From the NCBI GenBank assembly GCA_003158675.1, contig PMKN01000057.1, positions 1 to 54,169 of the forward strand: a stretch of DNA of 54,169 nucleotides, read 5' to 3'. The translations under genes and the position numbers were made by a program. The DNA comes from Chloroflexota bacterium. Lineage in GTDB: Bacteria; Chloroflexota; Limnocylindria; Limnocylindrales; CSP1-4. A model generated the notes under the pieces. It was not told the DNA's origin. It did not search any database and saw nothing but the letters and a program-made list of their open reading frames with translations. Numbering within the stretch: the first letter of the stretch is position 1; each line of letters begins with the position of its first letter. Shown piece after piece: positions 33,939-45,233 of this stretch.

Positions 33939-34550
33939 GTGGTCTCCGACTCACGACGCATCGAATGGGACAAGCGGCATGCCGCCGGGGATTTGGAAGG
34001 GATCGGGCCGAATCCGACGCTTGTCGGCGCTGTCTCGGGCCTGGCGGGTGGTCGAGCTATCGAGCTGGCCGCCGGCAGCGGCACGAACGCCGTTTGGCTG
34101 GCGAGCCAGAGCTGGCGAGTCACGGCCGTGGACTGGTCGCCGGCGGGTCTCGCTAACGGCCGCGCCAGGGCCGAGGCGGCCGGCGTAGAGGTGGAATGGC
34201 TGGAACGCGATCTGCTCGCGTGGACGCCGCCAGCGCGGGCCTTCGACCTGGCGGTCATCGTGTACCTCCATCTTCCGCAGGCGGAACGGCGACGCGTATA
34301 CGGTGGCGCTGCGGCGGCGGTCGTGCCGGGCGGGCATTTGGTCATCGTCGGCCACGACCGATTGAACGCTACTGAAGGGGAAGGCGGCCCGCCCGATGCG
34401 GAGCGCCTGTTCACCGCCGCGGAAATCGGCCGCGAGTTGACCGCCCAAGACCCGGGCCTCACGATTGAGCGAGGCGAGGTGGTTCGACGCGTGCCGCCTC
34501 CCGGCCGCGCGCCGATCGACGCCCTTCTGGTCCTCATTCGGCGCGAATAG
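33939..34550 (+). CDS. Class I SAM-dependent methyltransferase (TehB-like)
   Basis: A 203-residue Rossmann-fold methyltransferase. SAM site: AIELAAGSGTNAVWLASQ (motif I) with AVDWSPAGL following, and FDLAVIVYLHLPQ as motif IV. It begins RRIEWDKRHA, typical of the TehB/thiopurine methyltransferase-like group. Start is the GTG at 33939 right after the rhodanese stop. The next gene is also a methyltransferase; substrate unknown. Confidence 0.82.
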   Translation: MVSDSRRIEWDKRHAAGDLEGIGPNPTLVGAVSGLAGGRAIELAAGSGTNAVWLASQSWRVTAVDWSPAGLANGRARAEAAGVEVEWLERDLLAWTPPARAFDLAVIVYLHLPQAERRRVYGGAAAAVVPGGHLVIVGHDRLNATEGEGGPPDAERLFTAAEIGRELTAQDPGLTIERGEVVRRVPPPGRAPIDALLVLIRRE

Positions 34551-34565
34551 CGTGAGGAGGAAGTT

Positions 34566-35048
34566 GTGGCGTCGCGGTCGCTCCCGGATCTCGGGCCGCG
34601 TGGCGAGGGCTGGGTTGTTGCCCAATTCGCCCTCTTCGGGCTCATAGCCGTAACCGGCACATCAGGGCCGGCCTGGAGCGGCCCCGCACGTGTCGTTGGA
34701 CTGCTGTTGGGCGCCGCGCTGATTGCCGGCGGTGGAGCGCTCGTGATCCGTGGCGCCCTCGATCTGCGCGAGAATCTGACCGCGTTTCCCAGACCGCTGC
34801 CAGAGGCCAGGCTGGTGGACACGGGCTCGTACGGCCTGGTGCGCCACCCGATCTATGGCGGACTGGTCGTCGTCACGGCCGGCTGGGGGCTGGCGACAGC
34901 CTCGCCAGTTGCGCTTGCAGGTGCCGCCCTGCTGTTCGTCTTCTTCGACCTCAAGGCCAGGCGCGAGGAGCGCTGGCTCGCCGAGCGATTCGAGGGCTAT
35001 GCGGCCTACCGGAGTCGGACCCGCAAACTCCTACCTTGGGTCTACTGA
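34566..35048 (+). CDS. Isoprenylcysteine carboxyl methyltransferase-family membrane protein
   Basis: A 160-residue membrane protein, GTG start behind GAGGAGG. Hydrophobic segments lie near residues 18-35, 42-60 and 98-128. The conserved C-terminal half has LVDTGSYGLVRHPIYGGLVV and EERWLAERFEGYAAYRSRTR, the ICMT/PEMT-like SAM-binding region. Bacterial members methylate lipids or small molecules; there is no prenylated protein substrate implied. Likely co-transcribed with the two genes before it. Confidence 0.83.
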   Translation: MASRSLPDLGPRGEGWVVAQFALFGLIAVTGTSGPAWSGPARVVGLLLGAALIAGGGALVIRGALDLRENLTAFPRPLPEARLVDTGSYGLVRHPIYGGLVVVTAGWGLATASPVALAGAALLFVFFDLKARREERWLAERFEGYAAYRSRTRKLLPWVY

Positions 35049-35126
35049 GCGCTCGCTCCCGGCTTCGCCTCCTAGCTGTTGAACCGGCCCCAAGGCGAGC
35101 GATAGCCCGGTAGACGCAGTCACCGG

Positions 35127-35516
35127 TCAGCTGGGGTTCTCCCCGATGTATGGCGTCTTCACGTTGAGCGGCGTGAAGTCCTTGTGGCCAAGCATCGATG
35201 CGAGTTGGTCCGGGTTGACGCCGATCCAGTGTCCGCCCCGGCCTGGCACGACGACACCTGCCTGCGAACTGGGGATCGGAGTGGCAGTCTGGGTCGGGCC
35301 GCTGCCCGCGCCGGAGATCGCGCCAATGATGAAATCGCTGCCGATCACCACGACTGCGATCAGGATGAGGATGACGACGAGCAGGCCGATCCTGGCGGGC
35401 GTCCCCGACGGCTGGGCGGGGTCTGAGCTGGCCGGCCCGCGCGCCTGAGCCGGTCCGGATCGGGTGGTGTTCGGATTGGCCGGCCGGCCCACCGGCTGGC
35501 GACGCTTCTCGCTCAC
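35127..35516 (-). CDS. Membrane-anchored protein with a truncated rhodanese-like end
   Basis: A 129-residue protein: a 42-residue polar Pro/Arg-rich cytoplasmic part, one strong membrane helix (IGLLVVILILIAVVVIGSDF, about 43-62), a Ser/Thr/Pro linker, then a short outer domain. The last 25 residues (LASMLGHKDFTPLNVKTPYI) look like the first strand and helix of rhodanese domains, but the protein stops before any active-site Cys. It may be a remnant or a short binding module. Function unknown. Confidence 0.65.
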   Translation of the reverse strand: MSEKRRQPVGRPANPNTTRSGPAQARGPASSDPAQPSGTPARIGLLVVILILIAVVVIGSDFIIGAISGAGSGPTQTATPIPSSQAGVVVPGRGGHWIGVNPDQLASMLGHKDFTPLNVKTPYIGENPS

Positions 35517-35549
35517 GATGCCTCTATCTCGCTCTTCGATTCCAGGACT

Positions 35550-35561
35550 CTAGCGCGCTAG
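35550..35561. promoter_or_regulatory. 12-base palindrome between divergent genes
   Basis: CTAGCGCGCTAG is a perfect palindrome 34 bases before the minus-strand membrane gene and about 150 before the plus-strand aminotransferase. CTAG is often rare in bacteria, so two CTAGs in one site is notable. Binding partner unknown. Confidence 0.35.
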
Positions 35562-35707
35562 CGGTTCCCCGGCACGAGTCGATCCGGCGGTGTGCAGCAT
35601 ACAAAGATGCGGCGCCTAGTCGTACTCCTGACCCGCCGGCCCGGTCAATCCCACCTTGGGCCGCTCCGCATCCGAGCGCCCGGGGCCGTCCGACCTACAA
35701 TCGTCAA

Positions 35708-37075
35708 ATGAGCGCCACCGACAGCACTCCCTCCGGCGAGGCCACCGGGCGCGTCTTCCAGCGGGTCATCGGCCGCGAGCTTCCAGTTGCGATCAGAGCC
35801 GAGGGCTGCACGATCTGGGATGCCGCCGGGCGCGCCTATCTCGACGCCGCGGGCGGCGCGATCGTCGTCAACGTGGGCCACGGACGCCAGTCGGTCGTTG
35901 ATGCGATGGAGCGCCAGGCGCGAGCCTTCACCTACGTCCACGGAACGACATTCACGACCGAACCGCTCGAGGCGTACGCCCGGGCGGTCGGGCGCTATCT
36001 GCCGGTCGACGACCCGGCGATCTATCCCGTCAGCGGCGGCTCCGAGGCGATCGAGAGTTGCCTCAAACTGGTCCGCTCCTATCATCTGGCCCGGCGCGAG
36101 CCAGACCGCACAGTCGTGATCGCCCGGTGGGGGAGTTACCATGGCAACTCGCTGGGCGCGCTTGACCTTTCGGGCCGCGAGCCGCTGCGCCGCCCGTACG
36201 AGCCGTGGCTGGGGCGCTTCCGCCACGTCAGCGCCGCGTATCCATATCGCGCGGGAGAGACCGCCGCGCACGCCCTGGGCGATACCGGCGCTCTCGTGGC
36301 GGAGCTAGAGGCGGCCATCGCCGCAGCGGGGCAGGGGAGAGTTGCTGCCTTCGTGGCTGAGCCGATCGTCGGTGCCACTCTCGGCGCCGTGGCCCCGCCG
36401 GACGGATACTGGCCGGCGATCGCGGACGTCTGCCGTCGCCACGGCGTGCTGCTCGTCGCCGACGAAGTGATGACCGGCTTTGGGCGCACCGGGCGCTGGT
36501 TCGGGCTGGACCATTGGGGCGTCCGGGCGGATGTGATGGCGGCCGCGAAGGGTGTCGCCGGCGGCTACTTCCCGCTCGGCCTGGCGGTCGCGAGCGGGAC
36601 CGTCTACGAAACGATCGCCGCGGGCGGCGGCTTCGTCCACGGGTTCACGTACAGCCACTCCCCGGTGGGCGCGGCGGTGGCCGCCGAGGTGCTCCGGATC
36701 ATCGAGACGGAAGACCTCGTCCAGGCCAGCGCCACCAAGGGCGAGCGGCTCCTGGCCCTCGTCGGCGACCGGCTGGCCGGCCACCCCAATGTCGGCGAAG
36801 TGCGGGGCCGCGGGTTACTCGTTGGCGTGGAGCTGGTCGCCGACCGAGCCACTCGGCGCTCGTTCCCGCGCTCGGCCCGGCTGATCGAGAAGGTCATGGA
36901 TCACGCCCGCGACGCCGGCCTGCTGATCTATCACGGCACCGGCAACGCGGACGGCACGAACGGCGACACTGTCCTGCTGGGGCCGCCGTTCGTGGTCAGT
37001 TATGACGAGTTGGTGGCGATCGCCGACCGGTTGGCCGACGCGGTTGAACGCGCTGTCGCGGGCGCTACCGCCTGA
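35708..37075 (+). CDS. Class III aminotransferase (omega-transaminase type)
   Basis: A 455-residue PLP enzyme. Motifs: GCTIWDAAGRAYLDAAGGAI, VSGGSEAIESCLKLVR, ARWGSYHGNSLGAL, FVAEPIVGATLGA, ADEVMTGFGRTGRWFG, Schiff-base Lys281 in AAAKGVAGGYFPLG, and GFTYSHSPVGAAVA. The SHSP and WGSYHGNS features place it with BioA/omega-amino acid:pyruvate transaminases rather than GabT. Not in an evident operon; the acceptor and donor are unknown. Confidence 0.87.
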   Translation: MSATDSTPSGEATGRVFQRVIGRELPVAIRAEGCTIWDAAGRAYLDAAGGAIVVNVGHGRQSVVDAMERQARAFTYVHGTTFTTEPLEAYARAVGRYLPVDDPAIYPVSGGSEAIESCLKLVRSYHLARREPDRTVVIARWGSYHGNSLGALDLSGREPLRRPYEPWLGRFRHVSAAYPYRAGETAAHALGDTGALVAELEAAIAAAGQGRVAAFVAEPIVGATLGAVAPPDGYWPAIADVCRRHGVLLVADEVMTGFGRTGRWFGLDHWGVRADVMAAAKGVAGGYFPLGLAVASGTVYETIAAGGGFVHGFTYSHSPVGAAVAAEVLRIIETEDLVQASATKGERLLALVGDRLAGHPNVGEVRGRGLLVGVELVADRATRRSFPRSARLIEKVMDHARDAGLLIYHGTGNADGTNGDTVLLGPPFVVSYDELVAIADRLADAVERAVAGATA

Positions 37076-37266
37076 CCTGCCGTTTGGGTTGCGTTCGGCC
37101 CGCTGCCGGCTCGGATGCCAGGCTTCACGAGGCCTGACCGACTCGTCGGAGGAGCGGTCTGCCCACGCCCCACCCACATAGGTCACGATCCCTAAGCTGT
37201 CCGACGCAGCCCACAATCGCCAATGTGAGTGATGGCAACAATGGCGCCCAAGACTAGTCTTTGGCA

Positions 37267-38331
37267 ATGGTCGCGACCTTCCACGAACCCGCCATGTCAA
37301 GGCGCGTTTTGAGTTCCCGCGGCAGGCGCCGCTGGTCTGCCGCTCGAGTCGTACGGCTGGCTGTGCTCGCGGCGTGGCCGGCCGTCCTGGCCCTGGGATT
37401 CCTGGCCATGGTGGACGCCTTCGACTCGGGTGCAGTTCTCGGCGTGGTGGCCTGGATGGCCGGATCGAGCCTGGCCGTGGCGACGATCGTGCTCGGCCTG
37501 CACGACCTTCGAGCGGCCGATGCACGGTCCGCCGCCGTCCCCGAGCGTGCCATCGCCGCTGAAACCGCTGAGCGCATGTTGCTCGGCAGCGACCGCGTGC
37601 AGCAGCAGCTGATCCGCGTCACCAAGCTCGGGGCCATCGGTGAGCTCGCCGCGGCCGTCGCTCATGAGGTGAACAACCCGCTTACCGGGATTATGGGCTT
37701 CTCGGAGTTGCTGATGACCGAGCTGCCGGTCGGCGACGCTCGCCACACCGAGGCCGCGATCATCAATGCCGAGGCGGTGCGCGCTCGGGCCATCATCCGC
37801 TCGCTGCTTGAGTTCGCGCGGCCGCAACCGCCACAGCGCGTCAGCACCGATCTCAACGAACTTGCGCGCTCGACGGTCGAACTGGTCCGCTTCCGGGCGA
37901 GCGAGGCGAGTGTCAAGATATCGGAGGAGTACGCCGACCTGCCCAGCCTCGAGATCGACCCGGGCGCATTCAGGCAAGTGATGCTGAACCTGCTCAATAA
38001 CGCACTGGACGCGATGCGCCGCGGAGGCGAGCTGCATGTCACCACCAGGAGCGTCGGCGATCGGATCGGCCTTGTCGTCGCCGATACTGGGGTGGGCATG
38101 GACGCGGGGACGAGGGTTCACATCTTCGAGCCGTTCTTCTCGCCGCGAGCGGGACGCGACGGTGGCACCGGCCTCGGTCTCGCCGTCAGCCTGCAGATCG
38201 TTGAGGGTCATGGCGGTTCGATTGAGGTCGTAAGCGAGCCGGGCCGTGGCGCCGTCTTCACCGTCTGGCTGCCGACTGCGTCGCAGGAGGCTGACGACCC
38301 GGTCGGCCGCCGACGAGGTGCGGCGGCATGA
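37267..38331 (+). CDS. Membrane sensor histidine kinase
   Basis: A 354-residue kinase with two membrane helices (about 31-49 and 56-77) and almost no outer loop. The HisKA domain has GELAAAVAHEVNNPLTGIMG with phospho-acceptor H133; the ATPase domain has VMLNLLNNALDAM, VADTGVGMD, and GGTGLGLAVSLQIVEGHGG. Start taken as ATG 37267; ATG 37294 is also possible and neither has a clear ribosome site. Four-base overlap with the HD-GYP regulator makes that protein its likely target. Confidence 0.9.
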   Translation: MVATFHEPAMSRRVLSSRGRRRWSAARVVRLAVLAAWPAVLALGFLAMVDAFDSGAVLGVVAWMAGSSLAVATIVLGLHDLRAADARSAAVPERAIAAETAERMLLGSDRVQQQLIRVTKLGAIGELAAAVAHEVNNPLTGIMGFSELLMTELPVGDARHTEAAIINAEAVRARAIIRSLLEFARPQPPQRVSTDLNELARSTVELVRFRASEASVKISEEYADLPSLEIDPGAFRQVMLNLLNNALDAMRRGGELHVTTRSVGDRIGLVVADTGVGMDAGTRVHIFEPFFSPRAGRDGGTGLGLAVSLQIVEGHGGSIEVVSEPGRGAVFTVWLPTASQEADDPVGRRRGAAA

Positions 38332-39599
38332 CCTGGGATTTGCGACCGCCGCACTCCGGCAACGCCCGTCCACGGGTCCTGTGCGTGGACGACGAGCCGG
38401 TGATTCTTCAGATCGAGCGCCGGCTGCTGGAGGTCCAGGGTTTCGAACCGATCGTCTGCGGCGACCCGGTGGCGGCGATCGCCCTCTTCGACCAGGCATC
38501 CTTCGATGTCGTCATAACGGATCTCCAGATGCCGGGCATGGACGGATTGTCCCTGATGAAGGCGCTCCGGGAACGTCAACCGGAACTGCCCGTGGTCGTG
38601 GTCACTGGTCACGGGACAGCGGATACGGCGATCCAGGCCCTCCGCGAAGGCGCGACCGGGATGCTGGTCAAACCCTTCACCGGCCAGGAACTGCTCGGCG
38701 AGGTGCGCCGCGCCCTGGTGTCGTCGCAGATGCGTTACGAGGCGTTGCAGTATCGGTACCTGAGCCCGGTCCTGGATTCGATCGCGCTGACTCTCTCGAC
38801 GGCGATCGAAGCCCGCAACCTCGAGACTGGCGAGCACTGCCGCCAGCTGGGCGTGCTCTCGGAGCGAATGGCCGCGATCCTCGGGCAGGACGAGCACAAG
38901 CGCATGACGATCCGGATCGGCGGCTACCTGCACGACATCGGCAAGATCGGCATCGCCGACGCGATCCTTCTCAAGCCGGGTCGTTTGACTGACGAAGAAA
39001 TGGCCGAGATGCGGCGCCACTCGGAAATCGGCGCGGCCATTCTCGAGGTTCACGAGGCGATGCGCGACATCGCCCAAATCGTGCGCCACCACCACGAGCG
39101 CTGGGACGGGATGGGTTACCCGGACCGCCTGAGTGGAGACTCGATCCCCCTGGGGGGTCGCATCATCGCCGTGGCCGACGCTTTCAGCGCCATGACGAGC
39201 GACCGGATCTATCGCCCTGCGCTGCCGATCGACCAGGCCTGGGCCGAGCTTCGGGCCCATAGTGGCACGCAGTTCGATCCGGAGATCGTGGCGGCCTTCG
39301 AGCTGATCGTCGACGACGAGGGCCGCATCCGGACTCTCGACGGGTCGGTCGAACAGGAGCTGAGTGCGCACGTCGCGGGTCCGACGGTCGCCTCGGAGGG
39401 GCCGCGTTCAGCGGCGGCGCCGGTGCCGGTGCTCCAGCCGGTGGCGGTCCCGTTCAAAAGTGAGGTCGAAACCTACCCTGTGACTCCGCCGGGCGACGTC
39501 TCCGCCGTCGCGACCAGCGTTGAGGGCTGCCAGAAGGCAGCGCCGGCTGACGGGTCGACATCGGCGAAGAATTCGCCAAACCACCGCCAGGTGGCCTGA
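38328..39599 (+). CDS. Response regulator with HD-GYP output domain
   Basis: A 423-residue protein: receiver (about 15-130) with D65 in VVITDLQMPGMDG, then an HD-GYP domain (about 150-320) with HDIGKIGIADAIL, HHHERWDGMGYPDRL and VADAFSAMTSDR. HD-GYP proteins hydrolyse cyclic di-GMP; the metal-binding HD and GYP residues are present. A 90-residue low-complexity C-terminal tail (Ala/Pro/Val-rich) has no recognised domain. Controlled most likely by the membrane kinase encoded just before. Confidence 0.93.
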   Translation: MTWDLRPPHSGNARPRVLCVDDEPVILQIERRLLEVQGFEPIVCGDPVAAIALFDQASFDVVITDLQMPGMDGLSLMKALRERQPELPVVVVTGHGTADTAIQALREGATGMLVKPFTGQELLGEVRRALVSSQMRYEALQYRYLSPVLDSIALTLSTAIEARNLETGEHCRQLGVLSERMAAILGQDEHKRMTIRIGGYLHDIGKIGIADAILLKPGRLTDEEMAEMRRHSEIGAAILEVHEAMRDIAQIVRHHHERWDGMGYPDRLSGDSIPLGGRIIAVADAFSAMTSDRIYRPALPIDQAWAELRAHSGTQFDPEIVAAFELIVDDEGRIRTLDGSVEQELSAHVAGPTVASEGPRSAAAPVPVLQPVAVPFKSEVETYPVTPPGDVSAVATSVEGCQKAAPADGSTSAKNSPNHRQVA

Positions 39600-39627
39600 G
39601 CCGCGCCGATCCCTGTCCGCTGGCCAT

Positions 39628-40350
39628 CTAGTTCAGCTGACGCGCGACGGCCAGGGCGTAGGTGTTGATCGAGTCGGACGAGACCAGGCTGCCGTATATG
39701 CCCCACGGCGGGTTGCCTGACGACACCGACTCGGTCTGATCGCAATTCGGAACGGGGCCATATAGGACCTTGACCTGCAGCCTTTTGCCTGTGGATGCGA
39801 CGAAGACCGTGAGCGCGACGGAGTGTCTGTATTTCACGACGGTTCCGATCTTGCCATCGCTGGCGCGTTTGTAGAGGCCGCATGACCCGGCGCTCTTGAC
39901 CTTGTCCGGTGCGACGCAGATCACGAGTTCCAGCGGGGTGGTCCAGGTGCGGTTGAGGAACCTGGCGTTGATGTCGTAGGTCATAGCCAGGGTTGGCTGC
40001 GTGGTGGGCGTGCCGGCGTCCACCACCACAACCGGGTGGTTACGCCCTTTCGTGTACGGCCCCGCCCCGCTCGCGGGCTGTGCCGGTCCATCGGCGCAGA
40101 TCGACATCAGGTCGACGGAGCTTGGGCCGGAGACCGTGGGCACGGTGGTGACCGACGGCGTCCTGGTCGGCAGCGATAGTGTTCGATCCGGGCCGCCGGA
40201 AGACGGCGGCCTGTCGCCCGCTGTCGGTACCTGCGTCGAGGTGGCGCCCGGCGTCTGCGGGGACGACCCACACCCGGCCGCGACCATGAGGACGGCAAGA
40301 GCCAGCGACGCCGCGGCCAAGCGCCAGACTCCTGGCGAGAAGCGGGACAT
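39628..40350 (-). CDS. Predicted lipoprotein of unknown function
   Basis: A 240-residue exported protein. The signal SLALAVLMVAAGC gives lipidated Cys27, followed by a Ser/Thr/Pro-rich spacer (28-75). The mature part has four cysteines (in SICADG, LVICVAP, GSCGLY and PNCDQT) that could form two disulphides. I recognise no family. GGGGAG ribosome site before ATG 40350. Convergent with the HD-GYP gene. Confidence 0.7.
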   Translation of the reverse strand: MSRFSPGVWRLAAASLALAVLMVAAGCGSSPQTPGATSTQVPTAGDRPPSSGGPDRTLSLPTRTPSVTTVPTVSGPSSVDLMSICADGPAQPASGAGPYTKGRNHPVVVVDAGTPTTQPTLAMTYDINARFLNRTWTTPLELVICVAPDKVKSAGSCGLYKRASDGKIGTVVKYRHSVALTVFVASTGKRLQVKVLYGPVPNCDQTESVSSGNPPWGIYGSLVSSDSINTYALAVARQLN

Positions 40351-40490
40351 TTGAGCTCCCCTGCGATCGCTACTGCGGGGCCCGGCACGGCGATGACGAG
40401 ACGGGAAGGAACTGGCGGCGTGCGCCGATTATAGGAATAGCCCCGGCTCGATGGACCGTACCGTTGCCGGCCGAAGGCGCTTCTCCGGGC

Positions 40491-41039
40491 CTATCCGAAA
40501 TAGGAACGACCGCTCCGGCTGAGAATCCAGACCCCGAGGAGCACCAGCAGCAGAGGGCCGACCAGGCGCTCCACGTCCAGGTTGTAGTAGTTGGAGGCGA
40601 TGTCGCTGCCGCCCCACAACGCGCACACGGCGCCGATGACCGCCGTCCATCGCCAGCCCCTCCCGGTCGAGGCGCGGATGGGGACCAGCGCCAGCACGCC
40701 GATGCCCAGGAACAGCGTCCCCCAGCCGCTGCCCGAGATGTATCCGGCCTCGGTGAGCATGTTGGCCAAGGACAAAGCTGCGATGAAGAGGCCCACGTAC
40801 AGGCCAACGTCGTTGTGGTCCCTCAGCCCGACGGCCACGAAGATGAGACCGAGGACGAGGAAGAAGGCCGATGCCCCGATTTGCGCTCCGCTGACCAGCT
40901 GGCCGGCTTCGAGCAGCAGGCCAACGACGATCAGGAAGACGCCGACGAACGGGAGGGCGCTGCTGCGGCCCACTCGACCGGTTTCGAATCCCCAACTGTT
41001 GACGCGGACTGCCTTGGGCTGCCGATCATTGTTGTTCAT
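40491..41039 (-). CDS. Predicted integral membrane protein
   Basis: A 182-residue protein with a polar N-terminal 27 residues then about six hydrophobic segments (near 30-48, 54-72, 78-96, 104-121, 131-146 and 158-175), suggesting a small polytopic membrane protein. A GATAAT hexamer lies 10 bases before the start, but no -35 partner was seen. No recognised family; conserved-looking features are GWGTLFLGIG and LLLVLLGVWIL. Function unknown. Confidence 0.65.
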   Translation of the reverse strand: MNNNDRQPKAVRVNSWGFETGRVGRSSALPFVGVFLIVVGLLLEAGQLVSGAQIGASAFFLVLGLIFVAVGLRDHNDVGLYVGLFIAALSLANMLTEAGYISGSGWGTLFLGIGVLALVPIRASTGRGWRWTAVIGAVCALWGGSDIASNYYNLDVERLVGPLLLVLLGVWILSRSGRSYFG

Positions 41040-41100
41040 GAGGCGAGATTATCAGTCCTCGACGCCGACTGCGACGCGGCGCTGCCAAGCGGCCCTGTGG

Positions 41101-41547
41101 TCACGGCAGGTCGAGCACGGCCTCGACGGTGAGGGCGACATTCCCGGCGAGCGCCCGCGAAATCGGACAGCTGGCTTTGGCCTGTTCTGCCGCTGCGGCG
41201 AACTGCTCGGCATCGAGCCCCTGCACGCGGCCGTGGACCGTCAGTTTGCTTGAAACGACCGTCCAATTGCCGTCGATCTGGTCGAAGGTGACCTGCGAGG
41301 TGACCTCGAGGCGCTGCGGTGGGTTGCCCGCTCTCGCTAGGGAGCCGGAGAGGGCCATCGAGAAGCAGCTCGCGTGGGCTGCGGCGAGCAGCTCTTCGGG
41401 GCTCGTTCTCCCGTCTGGTTGCTCGCTCCGCGAAGCCCATGTCACGGGCAGCGAGACGAAAGCGGCGCTGGAAACGGCGCTAACTCGGCCGGCTCCGGAA
41501 GCCAGATCACCCTCCCAGGTCACAGTGGCGCGACGAAGGGCGGCCAT
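41101..41547 (-). CDS. OsmC/Ohr-family peroxiredoxin
   Basis: A 148-residue protein. The two reactive cysteines of the family are present: Cys61 in AAHASCFSMALS and Cys127 in KASCPISRALAG. TSPEELLAAAHA is the classic OsmC motif. The family reduces organic hydroperoxides using thiol partners. It starts at ATG 41547 with AAGGAG ahead. Sequence is closer to OsmC than Ohr; protective role against peroxides is inferred. Confidence 0.9.
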   Translation of the reverse strand: MAALRRATVTWEGDLASGAGRVSAVSSAAFVSLPVTWASRSEQPDGRTSPEELLAAAHASCFSMALSGSLARAGNPPQRLEVTSQVTFDQIDGNWTVVSSKLTVHGRVQGLDAEQFAAAAEQAKASCPISRALAGNVALTVEAVLDLP

Positions 41548-41592
41548 CACTCAACTCCTTTGCTTGGCGGCGTGTCTGATGCGCGCATCTTC

Positions 41593-42921
41593 TCACGGAC
41601 GTGCGCGGCGGCCAGCCGCGCCGGATGCTCGAAACGGCGCCACCTCCCGCCGAATGGGCACCTCACGAGCCAGTGAGCGGAAGAGCGCGCTATCAGCCGC
41701 TGCCGGTGGCGGCACCAGGTATCCCGCGGCCCCGAAATGCATATAGGCGCGCAGCCCGTCGGCCAACGCGGGAACGAGCCCGGGCTCCGCGAGTGGGTCG
41801 AATCCGGGCTCCCAGTCGAGCCCCAGAAGCCGGACCGCGGAACTGGCCCTGTCGATCCGGGGTTCGACTCGCCCGACCAGCCGATCGCCGAAGAGAATCG
41901 GCAGCACGTAGTAGCCCCAGCGGCGCTTCGGAGCCGGCATGTATACCTCCCAGCGATATTCGAAGCCGTAGAGCGGCTCGAGTGCTGCGCGATCCCACAA
42001 CAGCGGGTCGAGCGGCGCGATGAAGCTGCAGCCCGGCGCAGCATCGCCGGGGCGGGTGGCCGCTCCGACGGATTCGGAGGCTACCTCGCGCTCGGCCTGG
42101 GCCAGGAGTGGCAGTTCGTCACCGACGATATAGCGCTCGCCGCGCATCCCCTCGACCGCCACGGCCACGAGCTCGCCGCGGTCGAGGAGGTCGCGCCGCA
42201 TCGCCGCCCGATCCTCGGCCTTGCCCGTACCCGGCCACAATTCGCTGCTGCCGCCGGCGCCCAGCAGGCCGTGGCCTCGGTATCGCGACAACACCTTGTG
42301 GCGCATCTGCTCACGCTCGGGGATTCGCGTCTCGAGAAGGTCTGGCGGGAAGAGGCGCTCAGTGAGGTCGTAGTAGCGGCGATTGCCGTCGCGCCGCGCC
42401 AGGTTCAGTCTGCCGCACACGTTGAGTGCGTCGAGCACGGCCCGGACGGCGCTGGTGGGTCCCCACCACCAATCGATGGCCGCCTCTCGCTCGAAGTCGC
42501 CCGAGCACTTCGGCCCCTCGGCCGTTATGGCCGCCAGCACCTTCTCGGTCAGCGCCGACTGTTCGCGCACGACCCGCCCGGCCCTGCCTTCGACGCTGTT
42601 CTGCCACGCAATCCGGTAATAGGGGAGTTCGCGCGTCGGCAGCAGGTTGAGGGCCTTGTTGTAGGCCTCGAACAGCTGGCGCCGGCCGTACAGGAGCTCG
42701 TCGGTGAGTTCGCGGCGATAACCGGCGACGCGAGCTTGCAGAACAAGGTCGTGGTTGCGGCCGGCCACTTCCAGGGGGTCGAACTGGAGCGACCCGAGCC
42801 GGTCCACCACGGCCATCACGCTCTCCGGAGCCGCCGGAAGCGCCCGCGGCGGCGCCAGCAGGTGTCGAAGCGCGAGAAAGCGTCGTGCCACGGGCAGGCT
42901 GATCTCGTCGTCCACGGCCAT
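41593..42921 (-). CDS. Winged-helix DNA glycosylase-like protein (YcaQ/AlkX family)
   Basis: A 442-residue HTH_42-family protein. LGSLQFDPLEVAGRNHDLVL contains QFD, matching the QxD catalytic motif of the YcaQ/AlkX branch (AlkZ has QxQ). The C-terminal part carries IAPLDPLLWDRAALEPLYGF, EYRWEVYMPAPKRRWGYYVL and PILFGDRLVGRVEPRID, the strongest family block. Such enzymes unhook DNA interstrand crosslinks and remove bulky alkyl bases. It starts 36 bases after glgX, possibly in the same transcript, which is likely coincidental functionally. Confidence 0.85.
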   Translation of the reverse strand: MAVDDEISLPVARRFLALRHLLAPPRALPAAPESVMAVVDRLGSLQFDPLEVAGRNHDLVLQARVAGYRRELTDELLYGRRQLFEAYNKALNLLPTRELPYYRIAWQNSVEGRAGRVVREQSALTEKVLAAITAEGPKCSGDFEREAAIDWWWGPTSAVRAVLDALNVCGRLNLARRDGNRRYYDLTERLFPPDLLETRIPEREQMRHKVLSRYRGHGLLGAGGSSELWPGTGKAEDRAAMRRDLLDRGELVAVAVEGMRGERYIVGDELPLLAQAEREVASESVGAATRPGDAAPGCSFIAPLDPLLWDRAALEPLYGFEYRWEVYMPAPKRRWGYYVLPILFGDRLVGRVEPRIDRASSAVRLLGLDWEPGFDPLAEPGLVPALADGLRAYMHFGAAGYLVPPPAAADSALFRSLAREVPIRREVAPFRASGAAGRRARP

Positions 42922-42957
42922 ATTGTCGGCGACAGCCGCCCGGATGGCTTGCGGCGT

Positions 42958-45156
<2,199 letters not shown>

Positions 45157-45233
45157 TGGCAGCCTGCCACAGCCCGCGCCGGCGGTCCAGCGCGGCTAGC
45201 GACTGCCCTGCACCGAAGACGCGTCACCGGCGT

